NCBI RefSeq assembly: GCF_900187225.1
Contig: NZ_LT906436.1
Coordinates: 1,922,001-1,986,000, forward strand
Length of the DNA stretch: 64,000 bases
Origin: Listeria monocytogenes
GTDB taxonomy: Bacteria > Bacillota > Bacilli > Lactobacillales > Listeriaceae
Reading direction: 5' to 3'
Notes under the pieces: generated by a model
What the model saw: only the letters and a program-made list of their open reading frames with translations
Told to the model about the DNA's origin: nothing
Databases searched by the model: none
Shown: piece after piece, positions 48,481 through 56,867 of the stretch
Position numbering within the stretch: the first letter of the stretch is position 1
How the letters are laid out: every line of letters begins with the position of its first letter
Program-made: the position numbers and the translations under genes

Positions 48481-49443
48481 TTATCTGAAATTGGTTTGAT
48501 TAATTTCTTCTTGGGATGCTAAAAGTACCATTAATTTCATCCGCGCTTTTTTACTATCGTAATCTTTTCCTAAAATAACGCCACGATTATATAAGTCAAA
48601 CGTGCTGCCTTCATAATCATATGTAGTATATACATTTCCTTCTTCCGCACTTGTTGTGATGACAACTGGAATTCCCGCATCTAATGCTCTGATAATAGCT
48701 GGCATCATTTTTGGCGCCACTTGCCCGCGTCCAACACCTTCTAAAACAATTCCTGAAACGCCACTATCAATCGCTGCATCAATAAACAAACCGTCTGCGC
48801 CAATATAACATTTAATCACAACAACTTCTGGTAAATCAAGGCGAATATCAAAACACTCATGCTCCAGTGGTTTTTGATACAGGAAAACTTGATCATTATC
48901 AATGATACCAAGATAACCAAACCCAAAAGCACTAAAACCTTGTATGTTAGATGCATGGACTTTTTTGACATATCTCGCTGCGAAAATTCGTTCATTGAAA
49001 ACAACGACTGTTCCAGCTTGACGTAAATTTATTTCACATGCTGTATAAATTGCATGACGAATATTAACATAGGCATCTGTTCCCGGCTCCTCAGGTGCTC
49101 GCTGAGATCCAGTTACTACAATTGGTCGTGCATCGGTTACTGCGAGATCAAGAAAATAGGCTGTTTCTTCTAATGAATCTGTTCCGTGCGTCACTACTAT
49201 TCCATCATATGTTTCATCCATGAAGATAGATTCGATAAGTTGCTTCAGACTGATTAAATCAGGTAGCGTAATATGCATAGATGGCAATTGAAAAGTAGAA
49301 TAGATATCAATTTGAATTTCTGTTGGTAATTGGCATAATGCAGCTAATTCTTCTCCAGATAATTCACCTGATGCAAGTTTTCCTGATGCTGTTTTCTTAC
49401 TTGCAATCGTACCGCCTGTTGTAATTAGTGCTACTTTTGCCAT
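48481..49443 (-). CDS. ansA: L-asparaginase
   Basis: 320 residues. Hydrolyses asparagine to aspartate and ammonia. N-terminal catalytic Thr in ITTGGTIASKK, second Thr-Asp pair in VTHGTDSLEETAYF. No signal peptide, so the cytosolic type. Called ansB in EGD-e annotation as I recall it. Head of ansA-cmk, with the terminator of the LysM gene upstream. Confidence 0.92.
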   Translation of the reverse strand: MAKVALITTGGTIASKKTASGKLASGELSGEELAALCQLPTEIQIDIYSTFQLPSMHITLPDLISLKQLIESIFMDETYDGIVVTHGTDSLEETAYFLDLAVTDARPIVVTGSQRAPEEPGTDAYVNIRHAIYTACEINLRQAGTVVVFNERIFAARYVKKVHASNIQGFSAFGFGYLGIIDNDQVFLYQKPLEHECFDIRLDLPEVVVIKCYIGADGLFIDAAIDSGVSGIVLEGVGRGQVAPKMMPAIIRALDAGIPVVITTSAEEGNVYTTYDYEGSTFDLYNRGVILGKDYDSKKARMKLMVLLASQEEINQTNFR

Positions 49444-49479
49444 GGTTATTTCCCCCTACATTTTCCATTTAAACAAACA

Positions 49480-49511
49480 AATGAGTCTCGGAAGCGTTTC
49501 CCAGACCCATT
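49480..49511 (-). terminator. Terminator of the LysM gene
   Basis: 9-bp outer stem AATGRGTCT (49480-49488 with 49503-49511) plus inner GGAA/TTCC, then TTTGTTTGTTT on the minus strand. Confidence 0.78.
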
Positions 49512-49523
49512 CAGTGTTGTTTA

Positions 49524-50243
49524 TTACTGTGGAATTGTTAGAACTGTACCAACTGGAACATTGTCACTTCCTAGTCCATTGGCTTGTTTAATTTTTTCTA
49601 CTCCAGCAGCTGCCCCCGCTTGTCCATATGTTGAACGCGCAATACTATAAAGGGTGTCCCCAGCTTTAACTGTATGAGATCCTCCAGCTTTTTGCTGTGA
49701 AGCTTCATTCGCTTTTTGTTGCTCAGCTTTTTCAGCGGCTGCTTTCTCGGCAGCAGCTTTGTCAGCAGCTGCTTTTTCTTCTGCAGCTTCTTGTTCTTTT
49801 TTTGCATTTGCAGCTTTCACTGCATCTTCTTCTTGTTTTTTCTTATCTGCTTCCGCTTTTTCTGCCGCAGCTTTCTTCTCTTCAGCTGCCTTTTCAGCCG
49901 CAGCTTTTTCTTCTGCAGCTTTTTTCGCTTTTTCTTTTTCTTCTTTAGATTGCGTGTTGTCAGATACATTTACGGTTGATTCTGTTTCTGTTTTCACTTC
50001 ATTTGATGAACCCATATTTTGTACTGTTACAAATACAATCACGATAACGATTGGTATTAATAGAAAAAACACAATCAATAAATTAAGTAATGGGTATCTA
50101 AAAATGGTTTTCTTTTTTCCTCTTCTGCTATCAGAACGGGATAACATTGGCGGTTCATTGTTGAATTCATCTTGGCCTTCAGAACTCATGTCATAATCAG
50201 CCGGTTCTTCGTATTCCCGTTTTTCTTTTCTTGTTTTTACCAC
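49524..50243 (-). CDS. Membrane-anchored LysM protein (YpbE-like)
   Basis: 239 residues. A charged cytosolic start is followed by one membrane segment at about 50-75 (LLIVFFLLIPIVIVIVFV). A long Ala/Lys/Glu-rich region (about 95-185, repeated AAEEKAA and EKAAAEK units) probably forms an extended spacer in the cell wall. A C-terminal LysM domain (about 188-238, HTVKAGDTLYSIARSTYG) binds peptidoglycan. The start is GTG at 50243, eight nt after AAGGAGG. Order recS-ypbB with a nearby LysM gene matches Bacillus ypbE. Exact role unknown. Confidence 0.88.
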   Translation of the reverse strand: MVKTRKEKREYEEPADYDMSSEGQDEFNNEPPMLSRSDSRRGKKKTIFRYPLLNLLIVFFLLIPIVIVIVFVTVQNMGSSNEVKTETESTVNVSDNTQSKEEKEKAKKAAEEKAAAEKAAEEKKAAAEKAEADKKKQEEDAVKAANAKKEQEAAEEKAAADKAAAEKAAAEKAEQQKANEASQQKAGGSHTVKAGDTLYSIARSTYGQAGAAAGVEKIKQANGLGSDNVPVGTVLTIPQ

Positions 50244-50562
50244 TCAAAGTTCCTCCTTTAGTGCTTTCTAAACTTATCCTATGCACTATTATTGGCACAG
50301 AGAAGTGTTACATATGATGTTAATAAATGAAATACCTTTGAAATAATTATACCCATAAACACAACATACAACAACACTTAAACCACTTTTTTAGAAAAAA
50401 AAGCAAGAATTATTATAATTTAGTACTTCTGGCATAGAATCTATCTTGATTTTATACAGATTACTGAACAAAATAATAACAATTTTTTTACTTTTAAACA
50501 AGTCTTTTTTTCACAAAAAATGTGAAACTACATAGTTTTTGTCAAATTTCGTAACAGCAAAA
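50244..50562 (-). other. A/T-rich region between recS and the LysM gene
   Basis: 319 nt without a gene. It carries the LysM-gene promoter (listed separately), a leader of about 100 nt, and just after the recS stop a weak inverted repeat ATAGTTTT/AAAACTAT with no T-run. A TTTCACA/TGTGAAA hairpin near 50511-50530 has its T-run on the plus strand, where nothing is transcribed towards it. Confidence 0.4.
50346..50374 (-). promoter_or_regulatory. Promoter of the LysM gene
   Basis: Minus strand TTGTTG (50369-50374), 17-nt spacer, perfect TATAAT (50346-50351). Confidence 0.65.
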
Positions 50563-51966
50563 CTATTGCAGTAAATAAGCTAAATAAGCTTCCCATGTTG
50601 GAATTTCTTTTTGTTTTATTTTTGCTCTTTTTTCAAAATTGATTATTTCCGCTCCATCCAAATCACAACAGTTTTCTGGGGTGACTTCTAACGGGGCTTC
50701 TTCAAAATACCGTAAAATATAATTACGGCGACAATCCGTTGTATGCAGATACCCAATAAATTGTTGTAAATTAGCTCGCTTCCATTTTTTTCGATAATCC
50801 ATTTTATCGGTTAATTCTTTCGTACTTAAACCGCTTCTTTGGTAGTAATCGATAAAACGTTGCTCTGTTTCAGGTAAAGTTTTGCGTTGTTCAGTCGTCA
50901 GATTCATTAAGTTGGCATCTGGGATATCTTGATCTGCTAATTGCATTTGAATGAATTCATCTCCATTCGCATATAAGAGAATCGCCACACTGTCTTCGCC
51001 ATCACGACCGGCTCGACCAATTTCTTGTAAATATGCTTCCAAATCAGCAGGCATATGATAATGAATTACATAGCGAATGTCGGCTTTATCTATCCCCATT
51101 CCAAACGCGCTAGTGGCGCAAATTACATCCAGTTGCCCATAAACAAATTGTTGTTGAATAATAATTCTATCTTCTGTATCCATATCCCCGTGATAATAGG
51201 CTACTCTTAATTCAGCAATTTCGCTTAATTCATGCGCAGTGCTTTCCGCTAATTTTTTACTAGAAAAATAAATAATTCCCGGTGTTTGTAGTTTGCGAAC
51301 AAGCTCATATAAACGGTCTTTTTTCACATGCTGGTTAGAAAATTTCTCCACTTGTAAAGAAATATTCGGTCGATTAACAGAATAAACGATTTGCGCACAA
51401 TCCGTTAGATGTAGTTGCGTTAAAATATCTGCTCTAACTTTCTTCGTTGCCGTAGCCGTAAGCACCATAGTGACAGGAAATTTGGCTTCTTGAATGAACC
51501 TACCTAACATCAAATAATCAGGGCGAAAATCATGTCCCCACTGAGAAATACAATGCGCTTCATCTATGACAAATAAGCTGATCTTTTGTTTTAATAGTAA
51601 GTTTTTCACCGTTTCATTATTTAGCATTTCTGGCGATAAAAAAATAAATTTATATGAATGGATGCTCGCAAGGATTTGACCTTTTTCTTCTCGTTTTAAA
51701 AAGCTATTAAGCGCCGCTACTCGCTTTTCTCCGTGAGCGCGCATTCGCTCCATTTGATCCTGCATAAGGGAGAGAAGCGGAGAAACAATCAATACTAATC
51801 CATCCATCAAATGACCCGCTAATTGATAACAAATGGTTTTTCCTGTTCCAGTAGGTAACATAGCAAAACAATTTTGCTTTGCTAAAGCCGTTTCAATTAC
51901 TTCTTTTTGGCCAGGACGGAACTCATCAAAACCAAGATATTCTTTTAATTCCTTTTCTAAGTTCAC
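50563..51966 (-). CDS. recS: RecQ-family DNA helicase (RecS type, short)
   Basis: 467 residues. ATP-dependent 3'-5' helicase: Walker A LPTGTGKTICYQ, DEAH-type DEAHCISQWGHDFRPDY, SAFGMGIDKADIR and the arginine finger region QEIGRAGRDG. The zinc-binding region is reduced (CRRNYILRYFEE, then ENCCDLD), and there is no HRDC domain, as in Bacillus RecS/YpbC. GTG start at 51966 overlaps the ypbB stop (GTGA), with GGAGGG upstream. Confidence 0.92.
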   Translation of the reverse strand: MNLEKELKEYLGFDEFRPGQKEVIETALAKQNCFAMLPTGTGKTICYQLAGHLMDGLVLIVSPLLSLMQDQMERMRAHGEKRVAALNSFLKREEKGQILASIHSYKFIFLSPEMLNNETVKNLLLKQKISLFVIDEAHCISQWGHDFRPDYLMLGRFIQEAKFPVTMVLTATATKKVRADILTQLHLTDCAQIVYSVNRPNISLQVEKFSNQHVKKDRLYELVRKLQTPGIIYFSSKKLAESTAHELSEIAELRVAYYHGDMDTEDRIIIQQQFVYGQLDVICATSAFGMGIDKADIRYVIHYHMPADLEAYLQEIGRAGRDGEDSVAILLYANGDEFIQMQLADQDIPDANLMNLTTEQRKTLPETEQRFIDYYQRSGLSTKELTDKMDYRKKWKRANLQQFIGYLHTTDCRRNYILRYFEEAPLEVTPENCCDLDGAEIINFEKRAKIKQKEIPTWEAYLAYLLQ

Positions 51967-52970
51967 TGCTCGCCCTCCCTACTAACAACTGCTAACCGAA
52001 TTTGATAGTAATCCAAATCCGGAAATTCCGCTTTTATTTCACGCAGTAAATTCCATTTCTTTGTAATAATCGTTTGGATGATTGCCTCTTCTGGTAAATA
52101 AGGAACATTCGCTTCTTTCAAAGTAGCTCGGATTTCTACAAAGTGATCATGGATGGTACTCTTTTTCAAATTCCGAATTCGCTCGATTGCTTCTAAATCA
52201 GCTCCATTTTGCCATAATACATAGGTTTGCATGGCAGAACTAGTTAATCCATTGAGCTCATCCGGTACAAGACTAGCTAGAATCGGCCATTCTTCGGGCT
52301 TCTTTTTCATCTCAGTAAGCAAACGGTGAACCTCATGGAGCACCTCAAAATAAACGTCCCACTTCTCCACTTGGTATTTTGAGGCAATTTGTTCTGTTGT
52401 ATAGCCCATTAATTCGCCCCCAGAAAAACGTTCCACTAAAAACGCTGGCCGAGCAACTGCTAATTTGTTCATCCATGCAAAGAGTTCACCGTATAACTTA
52501 TCCGCTAAATTAGTTTTATCTTGGTACTTCAACCAATGCTTAATAAATTGTTGGGCTTTCTTATCACGAATAACTGGTAAATAATAGCTTTCATGATGAT
52601 GAATGTTACTAACAACTTGAACTGCGAGTCGCAAATGGGAAAAAAAAGCAAAAGCTTGCCGTTGAAATGTAAAACCTTGAAAGTTTGGGTAGTCATTTTC
52701 AAACGTCGCTACTAGTTGTCCTTGTGTCACATAACCATTTTCAGTAGAAATAATGCTACCTTGGTGCACTAATTCCAAAAGTCGTTTTTCTAAATAGTTT
52801 GCTTTTAAATTTGGCACTAGTCCAAATAAATGTTGCATTTGAAAAAGATGGATATCTTGAACAGCTTGTCCGGTTCTTCTTCCAGCTAAAACAGTATGTA
52901 AAAATGGTAATTTTCTAGGTGTAATACTTTTTTCTAAAATTGTCACAATATAGTTATCCAGCTTATCCAA
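51963..52970 (-). CDS. ypbB: YpbB-like helix-turn-helix protein
   Basis: 335 residues. A C-terminal helix-turn-helix of the HTH_40 type is visible (about 265-330, LWQNGADLEAIERIRNLKKS). In other bacteria this domain is fused to RecQ helicases, which fits the overlap with recS and suggests a joint function. The frame is open to 53180 across the divergent fer gene, but that part is fer shadow; I take the TTG at 52970 after AAGGTGG. Function unproven. Confidence 0.82.
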   Translation of the reverse strand: MDKLDNYIVTILEKSITPRKLPFLHTVLAGRRTGQAVQDIHLFQMQHLFGLVPNLKANYLEKRLLELVHQGSIISTENGYVTQGQLVATFENDYPNFQGFTFQRQAFAFFSHLRLAVQVVSNIHHHESYYLPVIRDKKAQQFIKHWLKYQDKTNLADKLYGELFAWMNKLAVARPAFLVERFSGGELMGYTTEQIASKYQVEKWDVYFEVLHEVHRLLTEMKKKPEEWPILASLVPDELNGLTSSAMQTYVLWQNGADLEAIERIRNLKKSTIHDHFVEIRATLKEANVPYLPEEAIIQTIITKKWNLLREIKAEFPDLDYYQIRLAVVSREGEQ

Positions 52971-53064
52971 GACCTGCCCACCACCTTTTTTTGTACCATA
53001 ATCATAACACAGAAACACTTGTTCTACATTAATTTTTCCGAAAAAAACTTTTTCAAAATATGGT

Positions 53065-53070
53065 ACAATA
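53065..53070 (+). promoter_or_regulatory. Probable -10 box for fer
   Basis: TACAAT, about 55 nt before the fer start; no good -35 at 17 nt. Confidence 0.35.
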
Positions 53071-53124
53071 GAAAAAGAAAAAATCTGGCTGCAAATAGTT
53101 ATTTTAGAAAGGAAGCGTAGAAAA

Positions 53125-53349
53125 TTGAAGTATTGTCTTGTCGAAAAAGACACTTGTATTGCTTGTGGCGCTTGTTCCATTCACGCACCTGATGTTTTTG
53201 ATTATGATACAGAAGGTCTTGCCTTTAATATATTAGATAATAACACTGGAACAAAAGAGATTCCCGAAGATTTGGTCGAAATGGTGATTGACGCTGAATT
53301 TGCTTGTCCTTCTCTTTCTATCAAAGTTTCTGATAGTTCGTTTCATTAA
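53125..53349 (+). CDS. fer: Ferredoxin, single [4Fe-4S]
   Basis: 74 residues. Small electron carrier: CIACGAC (Cys11, 14, 17) and Cys61 in FACPSLSI ligate one [4Fe-4S] cluster, with an acidic surface. TTG start with AAAGGAAG upstream. Divergent from ypbB-recS and convergent with ribU, from which it is separated by a perfect terminator. This fer/ypbB/recS arrangement is also found in Bacillus. Confidence 0.95.
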   Translation: MKYCLVEKDTCIACGACSIHAPDVFDYDTEGLAFNILDNNTGTKEIPEDLVEMVIDAEFACPSLSIKVSDSSFH

Positions 53350-53386
53350 AAAATCCGGAAGCCTACTTATAGGCTTCCGGATTTTT
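53349..53386. terminator. Bidirectional terminator fer/ribU
   Basis: Perfect 17-bp inverted repeat (53349-53365 and 53370-53386), 4-nt loop, A-run and T-run at the ends. Confidence 0.94.
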
Positions 53387-53390
53387 ATAT

Positions 53391-54002
53391 TTAATGGCTT
53401 ATTTCTTGTTGTCTTTTTTCAAATTTGCGCCGTTCTTTCATCGTTTGATTTTTAGCAATCCATTTTTTCAATCTGGAGTATAGTAATAAGAATACTGCGC
53501 TAACGATGACTCCTTTTAACAGGTTGAAAGGTACAATCGCATACGTGATTAACCAAGCAACATCTGTATTTGCCGGAAGTCCACCAAGTTTGATGTAAAA
53601 TGGTAATAATACAAAATAATTAAATACAGCCATTGCACCTGTCATTAAAACTGTTCCGACAGCCGTGGAAAGAACCATGCCTTTTGTTGAGCGTAACCAG
53701 TGGAATAAATAATAAATAGGTAGTACGTAAAAAAGCCCCGATATAAAATTGGCCAGCTCTCCGACTGGAACTCCAACCGGACTACCTGACACGATGTAAA
53801 GCAGAACATTTTTGATTAATTCTACTAAAATCACTGCGAGTGGTCCGAATAATAATCCACCAATCAAAGCTGGAATATCACTGAAATCAAGCTTTAAAAA
53901 TGGTGCACTGGGTAGTAACGGAAATTGTAGCATCATTAAAATAAATGCTAATGTGCCAAGAACCGCCACACTTACAAAAACTTTCATTGAATAATTCTTC
54001 AT
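53391..54002 (-). CDS. ribU: Riboflavin ECF transporter S component RibU
   Basis: 203 residues, six hydrophobic segments. Binds riboflavin/FMN and couples to the general EcfAA'T module encoded elsewhere. The family segment [19 protein letters not shown] and [14 protein letters not shown] are typical. The frame is open to 54122, but the ATG at 54002 with GGGAG is the start. An FMN riboswitch with its own terminator sits upstream, strongly supporting the assignment (lmo1945 in EGD-e). Confidence 0.95.
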
Positions 54003-54076
54003 TGTCATTTCTCCCTTGATGTTCACCAAGAAGCGAGTGACGTCGCTTAACGAATGCAACCCAAGCAAATAAAAAA

Positions 54077-54098
54077 CCTCAACTAAAAAAAGTTGAGG
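54077..54098 (-). terminator. Riboswitch-controlled terminator of ribU
   Basis: 8-bp stem CCTCAACT/AGTTGAGG followed on the minus strand by TTTTTT, between the FMN aptamer and ribU. It is the expected off-state structure when FMN is bound. Confidence 0.88.
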
Positions 54099-54194
54099 GA
54101 GAGTTTGTGCATTAATAAACAAGCGCTAGATACTCAAATAAGCATCACAACTTGCCAACACATGCTCGTGAAGACAAACGAAAAGGTCTGCCAA

Positions 54195-54310
54195 CATCTT
54201 CTCCCATCCAGACTATACTGTCGGTCCTGGAATTACACCAGAGTCAACTGCTAAAAAAGCAGATCGTGGACTTTAACCACCGGTCGGGAATTGCACCCTG
54301 CCCCGAAGAT
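54195..54310 (-). ncRNA. FMN riboswitch (RFN element)
   Basis: Minus strand carries the conserved RFN blocks in order: GGGGCAGGGTG, AATTCCCGACCGG, the TAAAGTCCACGA block, a variable AGCAGT hairpin, GGTGTAATTCCAGGACCGAC, AGTATAGTCTGGATGGGAGA. This is a complete aptamer. FMN binding should favour the downstream terminator and switch off ribU. In L. monocytogenes this riboswitch is a known roseoflavin target. Confidence 0.97.
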
Positions 54311-54335
54311 GAACGAATATTTTCTTACAATTTTC

Positions 54336-54363
54336 ATTTTACCATGAAAAATTTTTTTGGCAA
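54336..54363 (-). promoter_or_regulatory. Promoter of the ribU transcript
   Basis: Minus strand TTGCCA (54358-54363), 16-nt spacer, TAAAAT (54336-54341). The start point falls about 20 nt before the riboswitch. Confidence 0.6.
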
Positions 54364-54384
54364 GTCCTTTTGTATATTTTTTCA

Positions 54385-54398
54385 CGTAAGCGCTTTCT
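54385..54398. promoter_or_regulatory. Near-consensus cre (CcpA site) upstream of ribU promoter
   Basis: CGTAAGCGCTTTCT, with the palindromic core AAGCGCTT, differs from the cre consensus TGWAANCGNTNWCW at the first position only. It lies about 21 nt upstream of the -35. Confidence 0.5.
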
Positions 54399-54412
54399 AT
54401 TCAAAGTAAATA

Positions 54413-54436
54413 AAAACCAGCCAATTAGCTGGTTTT
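54413..54436 (-). terminator. Terminator of the thioesterase gene
   Basis: 9-bp perfect stem AAAACCAGC/GCTGGTTTT, 6-nt loop, T-rich tail on the minus strand. Confidence 0.86.
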
Positions 54437-54442
54437 ATTTAT

Positions 54443-54961
54443 TCACCACGGAATATCTGTTGATAATGATTCCGCTAATGATTGGTTTTCTTTTAAACGA
54501 ATTTTACGAGCAATGCTCCTTGCCTCAGCACCCGCGTGGATTCTTTTTTGTTCTTCTGTTTCTGGTTCAACGAGCGGAACTTCTACAGTTTTACCATCCG
54601 CACCCAATGCCACAAACGTTAAAAAGGAAGTTGCAGCCAAATAACGTTCTCCTGTTTTCAAATTCTCCGCAATAATTTTAACGAAGATTTCCATTGAACT
54701 TCTACCAGTTGAAGCTACATAAGACTCTAAGCAAACAGAATGATCATTTTTAATCGGTTTTAGGAAATCCACTGAGTCTGTCGATGCAGTGACAATTTCC
54801 GTACGGCAATGACGCGAGGCGCTAATGGAAGCCGTATCATCAATATAGGTCATCAATCTCCCACCAAAAAGGGTATTATGATTATTCGTGTCCGAGGGGA
54901 AAACCCGGCTCGTTTTAATTACTAGTGATTCTTTACAAAATTTTGTTTGTCTTTTTTCCAT
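54443..54961 (-). CDS. Acyl-CoA thioesterase, hotdog fold
   Basis: 172 residues. HotDog acyl-CoA hydrolase of the YkhA/BACH type: PSDTNNHNTLFGGRLMTYID with the catalytic Asn/Asp region, then TASTDSVDFLKPI and the EIFVKIIAENLKTGERYLA strand. Probably hydrolyses medium/long acyl-CoA; chain length not predictable. The gene is 15 nt after resE and may share its transcript. Confidence 0.88.
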   Translation of the reverse strand: MEKRQTKFCKESLVIKTSRVFPSDTNNHNTLFGGRLMTYIDDTASISASRHCRTEIVTASTDSVDFLKPIKNDHSVCLESYVASTGRSSMEIFVKIIAENLKTGERYLAATSFLTFVALGADGKTVEVPLVEPETEEQKRIHAGAEARSIARKIRLKENQSLAESLSTDIPW

Positions 54962-54976
54962 GTTTTTCGCTCCAAT

Positions 54977-56767
54977 CTATTTATAGAGAGGCAAAGTGAT
55001 AATAAAATCAGATCCTTTACCTAATTCGCTTTCAACTGATATTTTTCCATTGTGTGCTTCCACAATATTTTTAACTATCGCAAGGCCAATTCCAGTTCCA
55101 ACCGCTTTTCCACGTTTTCTTGCTTTGTCCACTTTATAAAAACGCTCAAAAAGGTAGGGGATATCTTCTTCCGCAATCCCGCTACCATTGTCAGATACTG
55201 TGATTACAAGATTGCTCCTAGCTTCATCGATGGTTTGTTTTAAAATTACTTTTCCATCATAGCCTTCTTTTCCAGTATGACGAATAGCGTTCATAATTAA
55301 ATTAATTAATACTTGCTCCATCCGGTCCGGGTCATAGGAATACTCTAAATCGGGTGTTTCAAGTTCTAAACCGAGTTCCACAAAGTTCTCTTTCGCAAGA
55401 ACGTCAAAATTAGAAATCACTTTTCGCAGTAACGGCGCGAGCGGTAATTTTTGATTATCCATTTGATTAAAACCAGCTTCCATTCTCGCAAGATCCAGCA
55501 TATCGTTCACCAAGCGTCCAATACGAAGGGATTCATCATAAATAATTTGCGCAAACTCCCGCACTTCTTCATCCGACTGAGCAACCCCATCAATAATCGC
55601 TTCACTATAACCTTGTAGCATCGAAATCGGCGTTCTTAGTTCATGCGAGACGTTATTAACAAAATCGCTTTTCATTTTTTCAAGTTGTTTCTCTTCTGTC
55701 ATATCGCGAATAACCGCAACGATACTACGCACATGTTCTCCTGTATAGAGTAACGTTAAAATGGCAACATACGTATGATCAGCAAACGTGATTTCGCCAA
55801 CTTGAGATTCTTTCTTTTCTAACGTATCATTCAATAATTCATTTAAAGCCACTGGAATGAGCACTTTTTCGGTATTTTCAGGTGAGAAGAACCAATTATG
55901 TAAAAATTCTTCTGCTGGCGGATTACTAAGAATAATCGTTTTATCCACACTAAATTTAATAACACCATCAGCCATCCCAACTAAAATATTGGATAGCTGT
56001 TCCTTTTCTTGCCTAAGAGCACTAACATTATACTTCAATTGCTTTGCCATATCGTTAAAAGCTACCCCAAGTTCACCAATTTCATCATGCGTATAAGTTG
56101 GTACACGATTATCAAAGTTCCCTTTAGAAACAGCAATCGCAATTTTTTTCATTTCTCGAAGCGGGAAAGCCATGCGAGAAGAAAAGACGAAAGATAAGAT
56201 AGACGTAATGACTATCGCAATAATTCCCGAAATAATCAAAGTACTCATCGTTTTTTCGTTCACTTTTAGGATGTCATGATAAGACTGATAGACGTAAACA
56301 ACACCAGTTTCACCGTTCGCTAATTTGAATTTCTGTGCAGAGATTTCAACCGGTAAGGAACTTTTTTCTGTTTTAAAATTATATTTCATCGTTACACTGT
56401 TATCTTTTTCTAAAGCTTTATCTAATGTCTTGTCTTGAATTAATTTATTGGCAGATGCACTAGAAATAGTATCTGGTGACTGTGATTGATAGACGCTTTT
56501 TCCGTTTTGTTCGATAATGACGCCCATCGTATCATCAAGTAGTATAAGTGCAGAATCATTATTATTTTCAGCAGAGATTACTTCATTATTTTCTTGCATT
56601 ACAGTGATGATACTGGCTGTTTTGTCTTCTAATTCATTTGTTATTCGCGTAATATTATTTTTTTCATAAATCATTGCCACTAAAAATCCGGAAATAACTA
56701 AAATCCCTATTAGTAAAAGAATAATGGTACTCCAAATTTTCCCAACAATACTATTCCAAATCTTCAT
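54977..56767 (-). CDS. resE: Sensor histidine kinase ResE
   Basis: 596 residues. Two membrane segments (about 12-35 and 170-190) flank an extracytoplasmic domain; a HAMP (about 195-245), a PAS (about 250-360), HisKA with phospho-His in VSHELRTPISMLQGY, and HATPase_c with NLIMNAIRH (N box), DNGSGIAEED (G1) and GTGIGLAIVK (G2) follow. It pairs with ResD for oxygen/redox-dependent control. A terminator hairpin separates it from resD. ATG with GAGGTGA. Confidence 0.93.
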   Translation of the reverse strand: MKIWNSIVGKIWSTIILLLIGILVISGFLVAMIYEKNNITRITNELEDKTASIITVMQENNEVISAENNNDSALILLDDTMGVIIEQNGKSVYQSQSPDTISSASANKLIQDKTLDKALEKDNSVTMKYNFKTEKSSLPVEISAQKFKLANGETGVVYVYQSYHDILKVNEKTMSTLIISGIIAIVITSILSFVFSSRMAFPLREMKKIAIAVSKGNFDNRVPTYTHDEIGELGVAFNDMAKQLKYNVSALRQEKEQLSNILVGMADGVIKFSVDKTIILSNPPAEEFLHNWFFSPENTEKVLIPVALNELLNDTLEKKESQVGEITFADHTYVAILTLLYTGEHVRSIVAVIRDMTEEKQLEKMKSDFVNNVSHELRTPISMLQGYSEAIIDGVAQSDEEVREFAQIIYDESLRIGRLVNDMLDLARMEAGFNQMDNQKLPLAPLLRKVISNFDVLAKENFVELGLELETPDLEYSYDPDRMEQVLINLIMNAIRHTGKEGYDGKVILKQTIDEARSNLVITVSDNGSGIAEEDIPYLFERFYKVDKARKRGKAVGTGIGLAIVKNIVEAHNGKISVESELGKGSDFIITLPLYK

Positions 56768-56789
56768 CTATTCTCACCTCGGTCCTCGC

Positions 56790-56853
56790 AAAAAAATAAC
56801 GAACAAAGCACGTGCGGCATAACACTTGCCGATTAAACGTCTTTGCCCGTTAT
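56790..56853 (-). terminator. Terminator-like hairpin between resD and resE
   Basis: Arms 56796-56813 and 56837-56853 (ATAACG..CAAAGCACGT against ACGTCTTTG..CGTTAT), with a second GCGGC/GCCG pairing inside, ending on the minus strand in TTTTTTT. The resE ribosome binding site follows about 12 nt later. Confidence 0.75.
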
Positions 56854-56867
56854 CTAAGTCTGTTTTA

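Noticed and set aside
49697-50196. Several long ORFs antisense to the LysM protein gene
   Set aside because: They are mirror images of the Ala/Lys/Glu-rich repeat region (low-complexity Phe/Ser/Leu strings), without ribosome binding sites.
53125-53180. 70-residue N-terminal extension of ypbB overlapping fer
   Set aside because: It reads through the promoter region and the start of fer on the opposite strand, and lacks a ribosome binding site; TTG at 52970 fits better.
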